A DNA stretch of 64,000 bases from Staphylococcus piscifermentans (GCF_900186985.1 NZ_LT906447.1:310001-374000); one strand, 5' to 3'; positions 44,701 through 53,584 are shown, counted from the stretch's first letter. Translations and numbers: made by a program. Notes: generated by a model from the letters alone, not told the origin.

Positions 44701-46408
44701 AATTGCATTTTGCGTGGCGCTGCTCGGTCTTCTTTTTCCCATCAAAGCTTTACCATTAAGTGCAGCGTCAGAAACCAGTATGAGTGATGCTTATATTGCG
44801 ATTTCTGATGCGAAAGAGACGCTGAATGATAAAGGGAAGTCAGAAGCGGATAAAAAAGCAGCCGTGGATAAGGTGAAAACTGAGATTGATAAGTTGAAAA
44901 TTAATGACAGCAAAGCAGGCAAGAAAGTCAAAAATGAAGTGAAAGCTTTAGACAAAACACCTTCTGACCAGAAGAAAGCAGAAGACATGTCTGATTTGAC
45001 GAAAGCCTTGATTGCTTATGAAAATGCACAAGCTAGCGGCAACTCAGGTGCTGAAATTAAAAAATTGCAAGATGCGGTTGATGGTAAAGATCAAGCAATG
45101 AAAGCTGCCATCAAAGCCAAGGATCAAACGCAGTTGAAAGCTCTGAATGCACAATTGAACCAAATTTGGACAAGTAATGAAACGGTTATCCGAAATTATG
45201 ATGCGGATAAATATGGTCAAATTGAAGTGGCATTAATGCAATTGCGTGTAGCTGTGGAAAAGGAACCTTTGAAACCGCAAAAAGTAGAAACAGCATGGCA
45301 AACTTTCAAATCTGGTGTTGATAATGTCAACAAGAAACAATCTGCAGATACTAAAGGTCAATATCATGTAACGCAATTGAATGACGAACTGGATAAAGCC
45401 ATTCAAGCGATTGATGATAATGATTTAGATAAAGCAGATGCAGCGTTAGGGAAATTCATTCAAGTTTGGCCGTATGTAGAAGGTAAGATTCAAACTAAGA
45501 ACGGCAGTTTATATACAACGATTGAAGATAAAATCCCTTACTATCAAAGTATCTTAGATAACTCGAACAAAGATCGTGTGAAAGACGGATTGTCTGATAT
45601 TAATAAGGATATCAAAGACACTGTCGGCAAATCAGGTTATAATGCAATCGATGTCATGATTATCTTCTTACGTGAAGGATTAGAAGTCTTGTTGATTGTG
45701 ATGGCTTTAGTTACCATGACACGTCAGTCTGGCGATAAGAAAGGTACAACAAGTGTCATCGGAGGCGCCTTGCTCGGTTTAGTATTGAGTTTAATACTGG
45801 CATTTGTCTTTATCCAAACACTTGGCAACAGTGGTATCTTGCGTGAAGGTATGGAAGCGGTATTAGGTATCGTAGCAGTAATCTTGATGTTTGCTGTAGG
45901 TATCTGGATGCACAATAAATCCAATGCACAACGTTGGAATCAAATGATGCAATCTATGTATGATAAAGCAGCCAACAATCGCAGTCTAGCTTTGTTAGGC
46001 TTAATCGGTTTGATTTCCGTCATGCGTGAAGGTGTGGAAGTGATTTTATTCTACATGGGTATGATAGGCGAAGTATCAGCGAAAGACTTTATATTAGGTA
46101 TCGGAATCGCACTCGTAATTCTCGTTATCTTTACGGCACTCTTCCGCTTCATCGTCAAACTCATCCCAATTCGCTACATTTTCAGAGTACTTTCTATCTT
46201 AATCTTTGTTATGGCGTTTAAAATGCTCGGTGTCAGCATTCAGAAAATGCAATTGCTCGACACAGTACCGCAACACAGCATTGAACACTTGCCGACATTA
46301 AGTTGGATTGGATTCTATCCAAGTTGGGAAACGATTATACCGCAACTTATTTTTATAGCATTAATCGCACTCTACACTTATTTTTCAAATAAAAGAAAAC
46401 CAGCATAA
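44681..46408 (+). CDS. fepC: FepC, FTR1/EfeU-type iron permease
   Basis: Ferrous-iron permease of the oxidase-linked FTR1 family. GTG at 44681 lies within fepB. The first about 28 residues are a signal peptide; residues about 30-310 form a large extracellular helical domain rich in K, D and A. The seven-helix FTR1 domain follows (about 320-570) with iron-translocation motifs REGLE near 331 and REGVE near 449, plus REGMEAV between them. Its 575 residues match staphylococcal FepC rather than the short E. coli EfeU. A hairpin terminator shared with convergent tatC follows. Confidence 0.93.
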   Translation: MRHYLVKIAFCVALLGLLFPIKALPLSAASETSMSDAYIAISDAKETLNDKGKSEADKKAAVDKVKTEIDKLKINDSKAGKKVKNEVKALDKTPSDQKKAEDMSDLTKALIAYENAQASGNSGAEIKKLQDAVDGKDQAMKAAIKAKDQTQLKALNAQLNQIWTSNETVIRNYDADKYGQIEVALMQLRVAVEKEPLKPQKVETAWQTFKSGVDNVNKKQSADTKGQYHVTQLNDELDKAIQAIDDNDLDKADAALGKFIQVWPYVEGKIQTKNGSLYTTIEDKIPYYQSILDNSNKDRVKDGLSDINKDIKDTVGKSGYNAIDVMIIFLREGLEVLLIVMALVTMTRQSGDKKGTTSVIGGALLGLVLSLILAFVFIQTLGNSGILREGMEAVLGIVAVILMFAVGIWMHNKSNAQRWNQMMQSMYDKAANNRSLALLGLIGLISVMREGVEVILFYMGMIGEVSAKDFILGIGIALVILVIFTALFRFIVKLIPIRYIFRVLSILIFVMAFKMLGVSIQKMQLLDTVPQHSIEHLPTLSWIGFYPSWETIIPQLIFIALIALYTYFSNKRKPA

Positions 46409-46412
46409 AAAG

Positions 46413-46450
46413 ACACCCGTTTTACACATGATATTGTGCAGAACGGGTGT
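46413..46450. terminator. bidirectional terminator between fepC and tatC
   Basis: ACACCCGTT (46413-46421) pairs with AACGGGTGT (46442-46450), with an inner CACA/TGTG pairing. It lies only 5 bp from the fepC stop and 6 bp from the tatC stop. Confidence 0.85.
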
Positions 46451-46455
46451 TATAT

Positions 46456-47289
46456 TTATTTCTCAGGAAAAGTCTGCGGATGGCGCAACTGTGTGACTTT
46501 CACGATCACCATACTGACTTCGAATAATAAAATTAAAGGAATAGTCAATAGAATGTTCAGCATTAAATCCGGCGGCGCGACAATACTAGCAGCGACAAAA
46601 CACGCGAAATAGACATATTTACGTGATTTCGATAACTGATGCGCATCGATTAAACCGAAACGCGCTAAACCGAACAACACTACCGGCAATTGGAACAAAA
46701 TGCCAAAGATGAGCAGCCAGCGCAAGAGTTCCGATAAATACTCCTTGAAGCCGATCACCGGCGCAATATCCATGATTCCCGATAAATTAAGCGAGAAATG
46801 GATAATCAGCGGGAAGCCGATAAAGTACGCAAAGGCGATACCTGCTAGGAAAAAGAAAGCACAGAAAGTACTATACCTTCTAATAAAGCCTCTTTCATTT
46901 GCATGCAAGCCAGGCGCAATAAAGGCCCATAACTGATAGAAAATAATCGGTGAAACCAGCAGCAAGGCACCAAAGAAAATAATCATGACATAGATTTGAA
47001 TCATTTCCGTAAAGGAAAAAGCATGCAAAGTCATATTGCCACGTTTAATTTCATGAATAAAAGGATGCATCCACCAATGTGAAGAAATGTACATGATGAG
47101 AACGGCAACTATAAAAGCAATACCTGCTTTAAGTAAGCGACTACGCAACTCTCCGAAATGGTCGAGCAAGCTAGAAGTGTAGCTGCTCGTTTGGGTTGTG
47201 TAGGATTCTGATTCTATAGTGTCGTTATTTTGTTGATTCTTTACGTTGAGATTCTGAGGGTTTACTGGGTGTCTCGTGCGAATCTTCAT
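46456..47289 (-). CDS. tatC: twin-arginine translocase subunit TatC
   Basis: Receptor subunit that recognises twin-arginine signals. Six membrane helices follow an [19 protein letters not shown] motif (about residues 40-58, the conserved HLxELRxR). A later FxPLxFELP-like region is also present. The 277 codons include a polar N-terminal tail of about 38 residues encoded largely inside tatA: the start at 47289 overlaps tatA by 65 bp and has no clear ribosome site. No good alternative start exists before the conserved part, so translation is probably coupled to tatA, or initiates at an unusual codon. Partner substrate: FepB. Confidence 0.9.
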   Translation of the reverse strand: MKIRTRHPVNPQNLNVKNQQNNDTIESESYTTQTSSYTSSLLDHFGELRSRLLKAGIAFIVAVLIMYISSHWWMHPFIHEIKRGNMTLHAFSFTEMIQIYVMIIFFGALLLVSPIIFYQLWAFIAPGLHANERGFIRRYSTFCAFFFLAGIAFAYFIGFPLIIHFSLNLSGIMDIAPVIGFKEYLSELLRWLLIFGILFQLPVVLFGLARFGLIDAHQLSKSRKYVYFACFVAASIVAPPDLMLNILLTIPLILLFEVSMVIVKVTQLRHPQTFPEK

Positions 47290-47449
47290 CTATATGCTCA
47301 GCAGCAGATTTAAATTCTTTCAAAGTCGATCCGATAGCTCTGCCGAATTGAGGCAATTTCGTCGGACCGAAAATAATTAAGGCGATAATGGCAATAACAA
47401 CTAAACTCGTAGGACCAGTGATACCAAGGACAAACATATTTGTAAACAT
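47225..47449 (-). CDS. tatA: twin-arginine translocase subunit TatA
   Basis: Pore-forming component of the minimal staphylococcal TatAC system. A short N-terminal tail is followed by one membrane helix (about residues 11-27, [14 protein letters not shown]), the hinge [14 protein letters not shown], an amphipathic helix and an acidic tail. The 74 residues are typical. ATG at 47449 follows GAGAGG. A Fur box 48 bp upstream indicates iron control together with fepABC, which encodes its likely substrate. Confidence 0.93.
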   Translation of the reverse strand: MFTNMFVLGITGPTSLVVIAIIALIIFGPTKLPQFGRAIGSTLKEFKSAAEHIDEDSHETPSKPSESQRKESTK

Positions 47450-47496
47450 AAAGTTGTACCTCTCTTAAAGATTGATTACCTTTACTTTATACCTGT

Positions 47497-47511
47497 TGAT
47501 AAAGATTATCA
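47497..47511. promoter_or_regulatory. Fur box at tatAC
   Basis: TGATAAAGATTATCA has one mismatch to TGATAATNATTATCA. It lies 48 bp upstream of tatA, in AT-rich promoter-like DNA. Confidence 0.85.
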
Positions 47512-47678
47512 ATATCAATTAAAAATAAATTTTGACAAAAAGTAAGAAAATGGAAGGAGCGTGAAAGTGGGAGGGAGATCTGAGCGGGAATAAGTTTGTG
47601 GATTCGCATTAGTAGGGGGTGTTTAGAAGAGGTAGTTAGTCGGGAAAGCGACCGAGCTGGCTGGATGGACCGGCGAAA

Positions 47679-47967
47679 GTGTCTAGGCGAGAAAGTGGCG
47701 CCTATACAGTTAGGATTGAAAGTGTCTAGGCAAGGAAGAGGCGCCTATACAGTTAGGGGCGAAAGTGTCTAGGCAAGGAAGAGGCGCCTATACAGTTAGG
47801 GGCGAAAGTGTCTAGGCAAGGAAGAGGCGCCTATACAGTTAGGATTGAAAGTGTCTAGGCAAGGAGGAGGCGCCTATACAGTTAGGATTGAAAGTGTCTA
47901 GGCAAGGAGGAGGCGCCTATACAGATAGAGCCGAAAGTGTCTAAGCGAGGAAGAGGCGCCTAGACAC
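47679..47967 (+). repeat. family-C hairpin repeats, array 9 (7 units)
   Basis: Seven 43-bp C units (GTGTCTAGGC left arm, GCCTATACAG right arm, 11-base loop). The last unit ends GCCTAGACAC and is a perfect inverted repeat in its arms. The left flank 47560-47678 is very G-rich and shows no gene. Confidence 0.95.
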
Positions 47968-48050
47968 TTTAAAGGAAAGGCACCCTTTTATAACATGGTC
48001 TAAAATCCTAAGCCAGAGATAGTTAAATTCCTTCTAAACCATATAAAAAA

Positions 48051-48092
48051 TAGCTATAAAAGAATCTGTTGTTATAGACTCTTTTATAGCTA
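48051..48092. terminator. hairpin to the right of array 9
   Basis: A 17-bp stem with one mismatch (TAGCTATAAAAGAATCT against AGACTCTTTTATAGCTA, loop 8). It could be a terminator or the 5' hairpin of the RNA candidate that follows. Confidence 0.6.
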
Positions 48093-48246
48093 AACTAAGT
48101 ATATTGCCGCATAACAAAAAAATAAGCTAACTAAGTTTCGCAAGAACTTAATCAGCCAACCAAAAAGGTTCGTTTGGTATTCACAACCAGTAATTGTGAG
48201 CCTTTACTCGGAAGATACTAGTTCACAGCTAGTATCTTCTTTTTTA
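48093..48246 (+). ncRNA. possible small structured RNA ending in a strong terminator
   Basis: Non-coding stretch with several successive hairpins: TAAGTT/AACTTA (48132-48150), a CCA...TGG stem around AACC/GGTT (48157-48178), TCACAA/TTGTGA (48181-48199), and finally a perfect 11-bp stem GAAGATACTAG/CTAGTATCTTC (48211-48239) followed by six T. No open reading frame accounts for it and the next gene begins about 290 bp later, so a free-standing RNA or long attenuated leader is plausible. I do not recognise the family. Confidence 0.45.
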
Positions 48247-48351
48247 ATACACATAAATCATAGCATGGAAATAAAGTTACCGCAACATATAATGTACAAA
48301 AACATTACAAATTAGCCTAACATAAAGTCGGTGTATTTCTATTGGTATCCG

Positions 48352-48471
48352 CAACCGCACTACTACCGTTCTTTATAAGGCGTAAAACGAAAATAAGAAA
48401 ACGCTTACACACAACCGCACTACTACCGTTCTTTATAAGGCGTAAAACGAAAATAAGAAAACGCTTACACA
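48352..48471 (+). repeat. exact 60-bp tandem duplication carrying cre-like sites
   Basis: Two identical 60-bp copies (48352-48411 and 48412-48471). Each contains AGAAAACGCTTACA (48396-48409 and 48456-48469), which matches cre except for its first base. The second copy ends 67 bp before the DUF1445 gene, so the duplication may alter its control. Confidence 0.92.
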
Positions 48472-48538
48472 CAATCGCGCACATCCCCCCAGAATCTGTT
48501 AAAATAGTACAAACACTAAACAAAGGGGATGTTTACAC

Positions 48539-49327
48539 ATGACAGATTTACAAAATATTTCGCCGCAAGCTTTACGCCAAATGATTCGAGAAAAAGAAGT
48601 CACAGGACATACAAGCGGGATGGCAAAAGGTTACATCCAAGCCAACGTCGTCATTCTACCTTCAAAATATGCATACGATTTTTTAAAATTCTGTTTCAAA
48701 AATCCAAAAACTTGCCCATTACTCGACGTGTCAGAAGTCGGCGAAGTCAACTTTTCCAAATACGGCAAAGATGCCGATATCACCACAGATGTAGGCGCTT
48801 ACCGCGTTTATAAGAACGGAGAACTGATTGACACACCGACAGACGTCCAAGACCTGTTCAACGAAGACATGGTCAGCTTCTTGATCGGCTGCAGCTTCAC
48901 TTTCGAACACGCCTTGCTAGAAGCCGGAATTCCACTGCGCCATCTCGAAGAAGGCCACAACGTTCCCATGTACATCACCAATATACCTGCCGAACCAGCA
49001 GGGCGCTTTGACGGCAACATCACCGTCAGCATGCGCCCCATGACCATGAAAGACGCTATCCGTGCCACAGAAATCACCACACATTTCAAGAACGTCCATG
49101 GCACACCAATTCATATCGGCAACCCAGCAGACATCGGAGTAGAAGACCTAGACCATCCAGATTTCGGCGAGCCTGTCCAAATCAAAGACAACGAAGTCCC
49201 CGTCTTTTGGGGTTGCGGCGTGACTCCACAATCAGTCGCCCTCGATGCCAAACCAGACCTGATCATCACACACGCGCCCGGCCACATGTTCATTACTGAC
49301 ATCAAAGACAGCGAACTCAGTGACTAA
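48539..49327 (+). CDS. DUF1445 / D-glutamate cyclase-like hydro-lyase
   Basis: Member of the YcsI/DUF1445 putative hydro-lyase family, which includes D-glutamate cyclases acting with 5-oxoprolinase systems. The 262-residue soluble protein contains the family stretches HTSGMAKGYIQANVVILP, MVSFLIGCSFTFEHALLEAG and MYITNIPAEPAGRFDGN, and ends VFWGCGVTPQ, ITHAPGHMFITD. These include the conserved cysteine and histidine. ATG at 48539 behind AAAGGGGATG. It is a single gene with a terminator; a duplicated cre-like element upstream suggests catabolite control. Confidence 0.87.
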   Translation: MTDLQNISPQALRQMIREKEVTGHTSGMAKGYIQANVVILPSKYAYDFLKFCFKNPKTCPLLDVSEVGEVNFSKYGKDADITTDVGAYRVYKNGELIDTPTDVQDLFNEDMVSFLIGCSFTFEHALLEAGIPLRHLEEGHNVPMYITNIPAEPAGRFDGNITVSMRPMTMKDAIRATEITTHFKNVHGTPIHIGNPADIGVEDLDHPDFGEPVQIKDNEVPVFWGCGVTPQSVALDAKPDLIITHAPGHMFITDIKDSELSD

Positions 49328-49354
49328 CACCTGCCGGAAAAGAAAGACTTGGAG

Positions 49355-49387
49355 AGCACCTCCCTTTTTGAAAGGGGTGCTTTTTTT
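49355..49387 (+). terminator. terminator after the DUF1445 gene
   Basis: AGCACC-t-CCCTTT pairs with AAAGGGGTGC with one bulge, followed by seven T. Confidence 0.88.
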
Positions 49388-49474
49388 CATTTGCTCCTCC
49401 TCCTCAGAAAATACTCCACACATTTCAGTATTTGTATATTTTTATTATATAAATCAACGTTAAATGCAAATTGA

Positions 49475-49500
49475 GTTTTATATAAACTCTAAAAGGGAAC
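49475..49500 (+). promoter_or_regulatory. sigma-B-like promoter of the catalase gene
   Basis: GTTTTA, 14 bases, GGGAAC fits the general-stress promoter GWTTWW-N12-15-GGGWWW except the last base. It ends 46 bp before the TTG start. The -35 also lies in a small dyad (GAGTTT/AAACTC). Confidence 0.6.
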
Positions 49501-49546
49501 AGATTACCGTGGTTTTATTTTTACACATATGTGAGGGGGATTTACA

Positions 49547-51559
49547 TTGAGTAAACAAGAAGAAAATAATAATAAAAAGCTCGAGCAGTTGGAACAGTTT
49601 AAGAAAAACGGTAAAGACCAACCGATGACTACCAATAATGGTACAAAAGTCAGCGAAGACGAACTCACTTTAACAGCAGGCGAACGTGGGCCAAGCCTGC
49701 TTGAAGACTTTCATTTCAGAGAAAAAATTATGCATTTCGACCATGAACGTATTCCAGAACGCGTAGTACATGCACGCGGCTTTGGTGCTCATGGCGAATT
49801 CGAATTATATGAAGATTTATCAGAATATACATCAGCTGATTTCTTAACAAATACTGATAAGAAGACACCATTATTTACGAGAATTTCTACAGTACAAGGT
49901 TCGAAAGGTTCTCCTGATACAGTCCGTGACGTACGTGGTTTCGCAACTAAATTCTACACTGACGACGGTATCTTTGACTTAGTAGGTAACGATATTCCAG
50001 TCTTCTTCGTCCAAGATGCAATCAAATTCCCGGACGTGATTCATGCAGTGAAACCTGAACCTGATACAGAAACGCCACAAGGTGGTTCGGCACATGATAC
50101 ATTCTGGGACTTCTTTGCTGAAAATCCAGAAGCGTCACATACCACAATGTGGGTAATGAGCGACCGCGGTATTCCGAAAAATATTCGTCAACTTGAAGGA
50201 TTCGGCGTACATACGTACCGTTTAGTTAACGCAAAAGGCGAATCTTTCTTTGTTAAATTTCATTGGCGCCCAGTGTATGGATTAGAATCATTAGTATGGG
50301 ATGAAGCACAAATCTTACAAGGTAAAGATATCGACTTCCATCGTAAAGACTTACATGAATCTATTGAAAAAGGGGATTATCCAGCTTGGGAATTAGGTCT
50401 GCAAATTATTCGAGAAGACCAAGAATTTGATTTCGATTTCGATATCTTAGATCCGACTAAATTATGGCCGGAAGATGAAATTCCTGTAAAAGTTGTAGGT
50501 AAAATGACATTGAACCGCAATGTAGACAATGTCTTTGATGAAATCGAACAAATTGCTTTCCATCCAGGACATGTCGTGCCAGGGATTGATTTCTCAGATG
50601 ACCCACTCTTACAAGGTCGTCTTTTCTCCTACACAGATACACAAATTTCACGCCTTGGCGGACCGAACTTTAATCAAATTCCTATCAACCGCCCAGTGAA
50701 TAAAGTGCACAATAACCAACGTGACGCAATGTATCAAATGGATATCCATACAGATAAAACATCTTATCACAACAATGGTTTAGAAGGTAACTGCCCATTC
50801 ACTAGTTCCAAAGCACAAGGTGGTTACGAACATTATCCAGAACGCGTGGAAGGTCATAAAGTGCGTACACGCAGTGAAAGTTTCAAAGACTATTATTCAC
50901 AAGCTAAATTATATCTTAACAGCTTAACACAACCTGAATATGACCATACAGTTGATGGCTTCTCATTTGAAATTGGTAAATGTAAAAGTATGGATGTGCG
51001 TCAGCGCGCAGTTAATCAATTGAATAAAGTAGACCGTGAACTTGCTGAACGTGTAGCGGATAATGTAGGTGTTACCGTTCCAGAAGAAAATGAAGAAGTA
51101 AAATCTGATAAAAAAGACAGTCAATTGACGATGGAAAAATACAAGCGTCCATTACCAGGCCACTCAGTAGCCGTATTGATTAATGGCGATATTGATCCAG
51201 AAACATTGAAAAAATATGCAAAAGAATTTGCTTCAAACGGCTTAAACTATGCCTTCATCGGTAAACAACAAAAAGAATTGTCAGATGACATCACAGTGAA
51301 TGACACTTATGAAACAGCACACTCTACTTTATTCGACAGTTTAGTGATTCTATCAGATGGTAACGGTTTAGTGCCAGACGCAGAAGAATTTGCAGCATTG
51401 GCTTACAAACATAAAAAACCGATTATCTTTAATGAAGCGGCAGCTAAAGATTTACAAGATGGCAAAATCAAATTAGATGCACCAGGTGTCTTCACTTCAG
51501 ATAATCCAGATACTATCGTAAAAGCATTTGATAAAGTGCGTTATTGGGATAGAAAATAA
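49547..51559 (+). CDS. katE: large-subunit monofunctional catalase
   Basis: Breaks down hydrogen peroxide using heme. At 670 residues it belongs to the large-subunit (clade II, HPII-like) catalases, unlike the roughly 505-residue KatA common in staphylococci. The distal histidine is H75 (RVVHARGFGAHG), the NADPH/heme region follows, and the proximal heme tyrosine lies near residue 362 in RLFSYTDTQISRLG. After about residue 530 a flavodoxin/DJ-1-like C-terminal domain begins at LPGHSVAVLINGDID. The start is TTG at 49547 behind GTGAGGGGGA. The sigma-B-like promoter agrees with general-stress control of such enzymes in Bacillus. Confidence 0.92.
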   Translation: MSKQEENNNKKLEQLEQFKKNGKDQPMTTNNGTKVSEDELTLTAGERGPSLLEDFHFREKIMHFDHERIPERVVHARGFGAHGEFELYEDLSEYTSADFLTNTDKKTPLFTRISTVQGSKGSPDTVRDVRGFATKFYTDDGIFDLVGNDIPVFFVQDAIKFPDVIHAVKPEPDTETPQGGSAHDTFWDFFAENPEASHTTMWVMSDRGIPKNIRQLEGFGVHTYRLVNAKGESFFVKFHWRPVYGLESLVWDEAQILQGKDIDFHRKDLHESIEKGDYPAWELGLQIIREDQEFDFDFDILDPTKLWPEDEIPVKVVGKMTLNRNVDNVFDEIEQIAFHPGHVVPGIDFSDDPLLQGRLFSYTDTQISRLGGPNFNQIPINRPVNKVHNNQRDAMYQMDIHTDKTSYHNNGLEGNCPFTSSKAQGGYEHYPERVEGHKVRTRSESFKDYYSQAKLYLNSLTQPEYDHTVDGFSFEIGKCKSMDVRQRAVNQLNKVDRELAERVADNVGVTVPEENEEVKSDKKDSQLTMEKYKRPLPGHSVAVLINGDIDPETLKKYAKEFASNGLNYAFIGKQQKELSDDITVNDTYETAHSTLFDSLVILSDGNGLVPDAEEFAALAYKHKKPIIFNEAAAKDLQDGKIKLDAPGVFTSDNPDTIVKAFDKVRYWDRK

Positions 51560-51589
51560 ATAAGTAAATATTGTATTGAGCAAGATTGA

Positions 51590-51621
51590 GGGGCTAGGAC
51601 ATTGATTGGTGTCCTAGCCCC
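51590..51621. terminator. terminator after katE
   Basis: Perfect 12-bp stem GGGGCTAGGACA/TGTCCTAGCCCC with an 8-base loop. Confidence 0.88.
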
Positions 51622-51666
51622 TTCGTGTTTGAGAGGAAGATATTGAAACAGGTGGGGATAGGGGGA

Positions 51667-51991
51667 TATTGGCCGAGAATAGAGTGAACATGTCCAATAT
51701 CCACATAATCTAGACACTACTCGAAAAGTAGTGTCCAGATTCCGGTGTTTTCTAGACACTTCTCGGAAAGTAGTGTCCAGAATAAGGTGTTTTCTAGACA
51801 CTTCTCGGAAAGTAGTGTCCAGAATAAGGTGTTTTCTAGACACTTCTCGGAAAGTAGTGTCCAGAATAAGGTGTTTTCTAGACACTACTCGAAAAGTAGT
51901 GTCCAGAATAAGGTGTTTTCTAGACACTTCTCAGAAAGTAGTGTCCAGAATAAGGTGTTTTCTAGACACAACTCAGAAACTAGTGTCCAGA
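51667..51991 (+). repeat. half B plus A hairpin repeats, array 10 (7 A units)
   Basis: A single B element (TATTGGCCG at 51667, TGTCCAATA at 51691) then seven 42-bp A units (51709-51991). The left flank is G-rich (51630-51666). The remaining gap, 51992-52272, holds a TCAC-N5-GTGA dyad near 52201 but no gene. Confidence 0.94.
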
Positions 51992-52272
51992 TTTCATCTT
52001 TTTCTTGGCACTTCCTCGCATTTTAAACTACCCTAAGAATGTAAAAACGCTTCGCAACTTAAGTTAAAATAAATACGCAATTAATCCTCAACATAATTAA
52101 GTAATTTTTGATTTCAAAATAATGCAGAGACAAAATAAAGATAGGTTTAAAAATTGTTACGAAATAGTCGAATTTTAGAGTGGAAAAGGCATGCCGAAAT
52201 TTCACACATCGTGATACACTAAATCATGGTAATTTTTTCACAAAGTTTAGAAGGGTAAAGTGAGGAGTCAAC

Positions 52273-53580
52273 ATGTTCCTATTTATAACGGAAATTGTGA
52301 TTATGGTACTCGCTATTATTATGGGACTGAGAACAGCGGGTGCATTAGGCTGTGGTATTTTCGCCATTGTAGCACAGTTGATTATGATATTTATATTCGG
52401 CTTGCCTCCGGGTTCCGCACCGGTGACAGCCGTACTTATTATTTTATCTATTGGTATTGCGGGAGGAACTTTGCAAGCAACAGGAGGTATAGATTATCTT
52501 GTTTACCTTGCATCAAAGATTATTGAACGCTTTCCAAAATCTATTATTTTTATAGCACCAATGATTGTCTTCTTATTTGTATTTGGCATCGGAACAGCAA
52601 ATATTGCATTATCACTTGAACCCATTATTGCAAAGACTGCGACGAAAGCAGGGATTCAACCGAAACGACCGCTCATTGCCTCAGTATTAACGGCAAACTT
52701 AGCTTTGCTTTGTAGTCCGGCAGCCTCAGCAACAGCTTATATTATTGCAACGTTAGCGGTAACCGGGGTGACAATGGGTAAATATCTATCTATCGTTTTG
52801 CCGACAGCTTTACTCAGCATGTTAGCACTCAGTATTTACTGCACGTTTGTTGGACGTAAACGCAATGTCCAACCAAGCGTATTTGCTGAAAATATCTTGA
52901 GTGATTTAGAAGAAGTAAATATTAAACCGTATTTTCCACGCAGAGTTAAATTAGGCGTAGCAGCCTTTCTAATAGGGGTAGGTTGTATTTTAGTATTCGG
53001 TATATTTTCGGATCTGGTTCCTACATTTAAAGTAGACGGCAAAATGATTAAACTACAGACCACGGATATTGTACAACTCTTTATGTATGCCAGTGCAGCA
53101 GTCAATCTGGTGCTGGTTAAACTGAAGACGACCGATATTTTGTCTTCCCATATTACACAATCTGCCATTGGTGCCTTGTTTGCAGTGCTTGGGCCTGGTT
53201 GGCTAGGTGCGACCATCTTCAGTGCACCTCAGAATAAAAAGATTATGACCCAGAAAATAGGCGGTATTATTGAACAAGTGCCTTGGCTGGTCATCGTTCT
53301 AGTTTCGCTCGTTACAATCATTGTGATCTCGCAATCAGCAACGGCTTCGATTATGCTTCCAATCTTGATGAGTATCGGCGTGCCACCAACCTTTTTCTTA
53401 GCCATGGTCCAAACTTTAAATGTCAATTTCGTCATTCCCGCGCAACCCACACTGTTATTTGCAGTGGATCTTGATGAGACGAAACAAACGCGGGCAACCA
53501 GCTTTATCGTGCCTGGATTTTTTGCTATTACGGTCTCAGTCATTATAGGCTTTACTATAAAAGCATTACTTGGAATATAA
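52273..53580 (+). CDS. anaerobic C4-dicarboxylate transporter, DcuA/DcuB family
   Basis: Exchanges or takes up C4-dicarboxylates such as fumarate, succinate, malate or aspartate. The 435-residue protein has ten to twelve helices. The family stretches GLRTAGALGCGIFAIVAQLI, GTANIALSLEPIIAK, LLCSPAASATAYIIATLAV and the C-terminal ISQSATASIMLPIL are present. ATG at 52273 follows GTGAGGAG. It is monocistronic. Fumarate/succinate exchange or aspartate uptake under low oxygen is the expected role. Confidence 0.9.
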   Translation: MFLFITEIVIMVLAIIMGLRTAGALGCGIFAIVAQLIMIFIFGLPPGSAPVTAVLIILSIGIAGGTLQATGGIDYLVYLASKIIERFPKSIIFIAPMIVFLFVFGIGTANIALSLEPIIAKTATKAGIQPKRPLIASVLTANLALLCSPAASATAYIIATLAVTGVTMGKYLSIVLPTALLSMLALSIYCTFVGRKRNVQPSVFAENILSDLEEVNIKPYFPRRVKLGVAAFLIGVGCILVFGIFSDLVPTFKVDGKMIKLQTTDIVQLFMYASAAVNLVLVKLKTTDILSSHITQSAIGALFAVLGPGWLGATIFSAPQNKKIMTQKIGGIIEQVPWLVIVLVSLVTIIVISQSATASIMLPILMSIGVPPTFFLAMVQTLNVNFVIPAQPTLLFAVDLDETKQTRATSFIVPGFFAITVSVIIGFTIKALLGI

Positions 53581-53584
53581 TTTT

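Noticed and set aside
52185..52225. FNR or Rex site before the Dcu transporter gene
   Set aside because: The TCAC-N5-GTGA dyad has the opposite polarity to Rex/CRP half-sites and does not fit TTGAT-N4-ATCAA, so it was not called.
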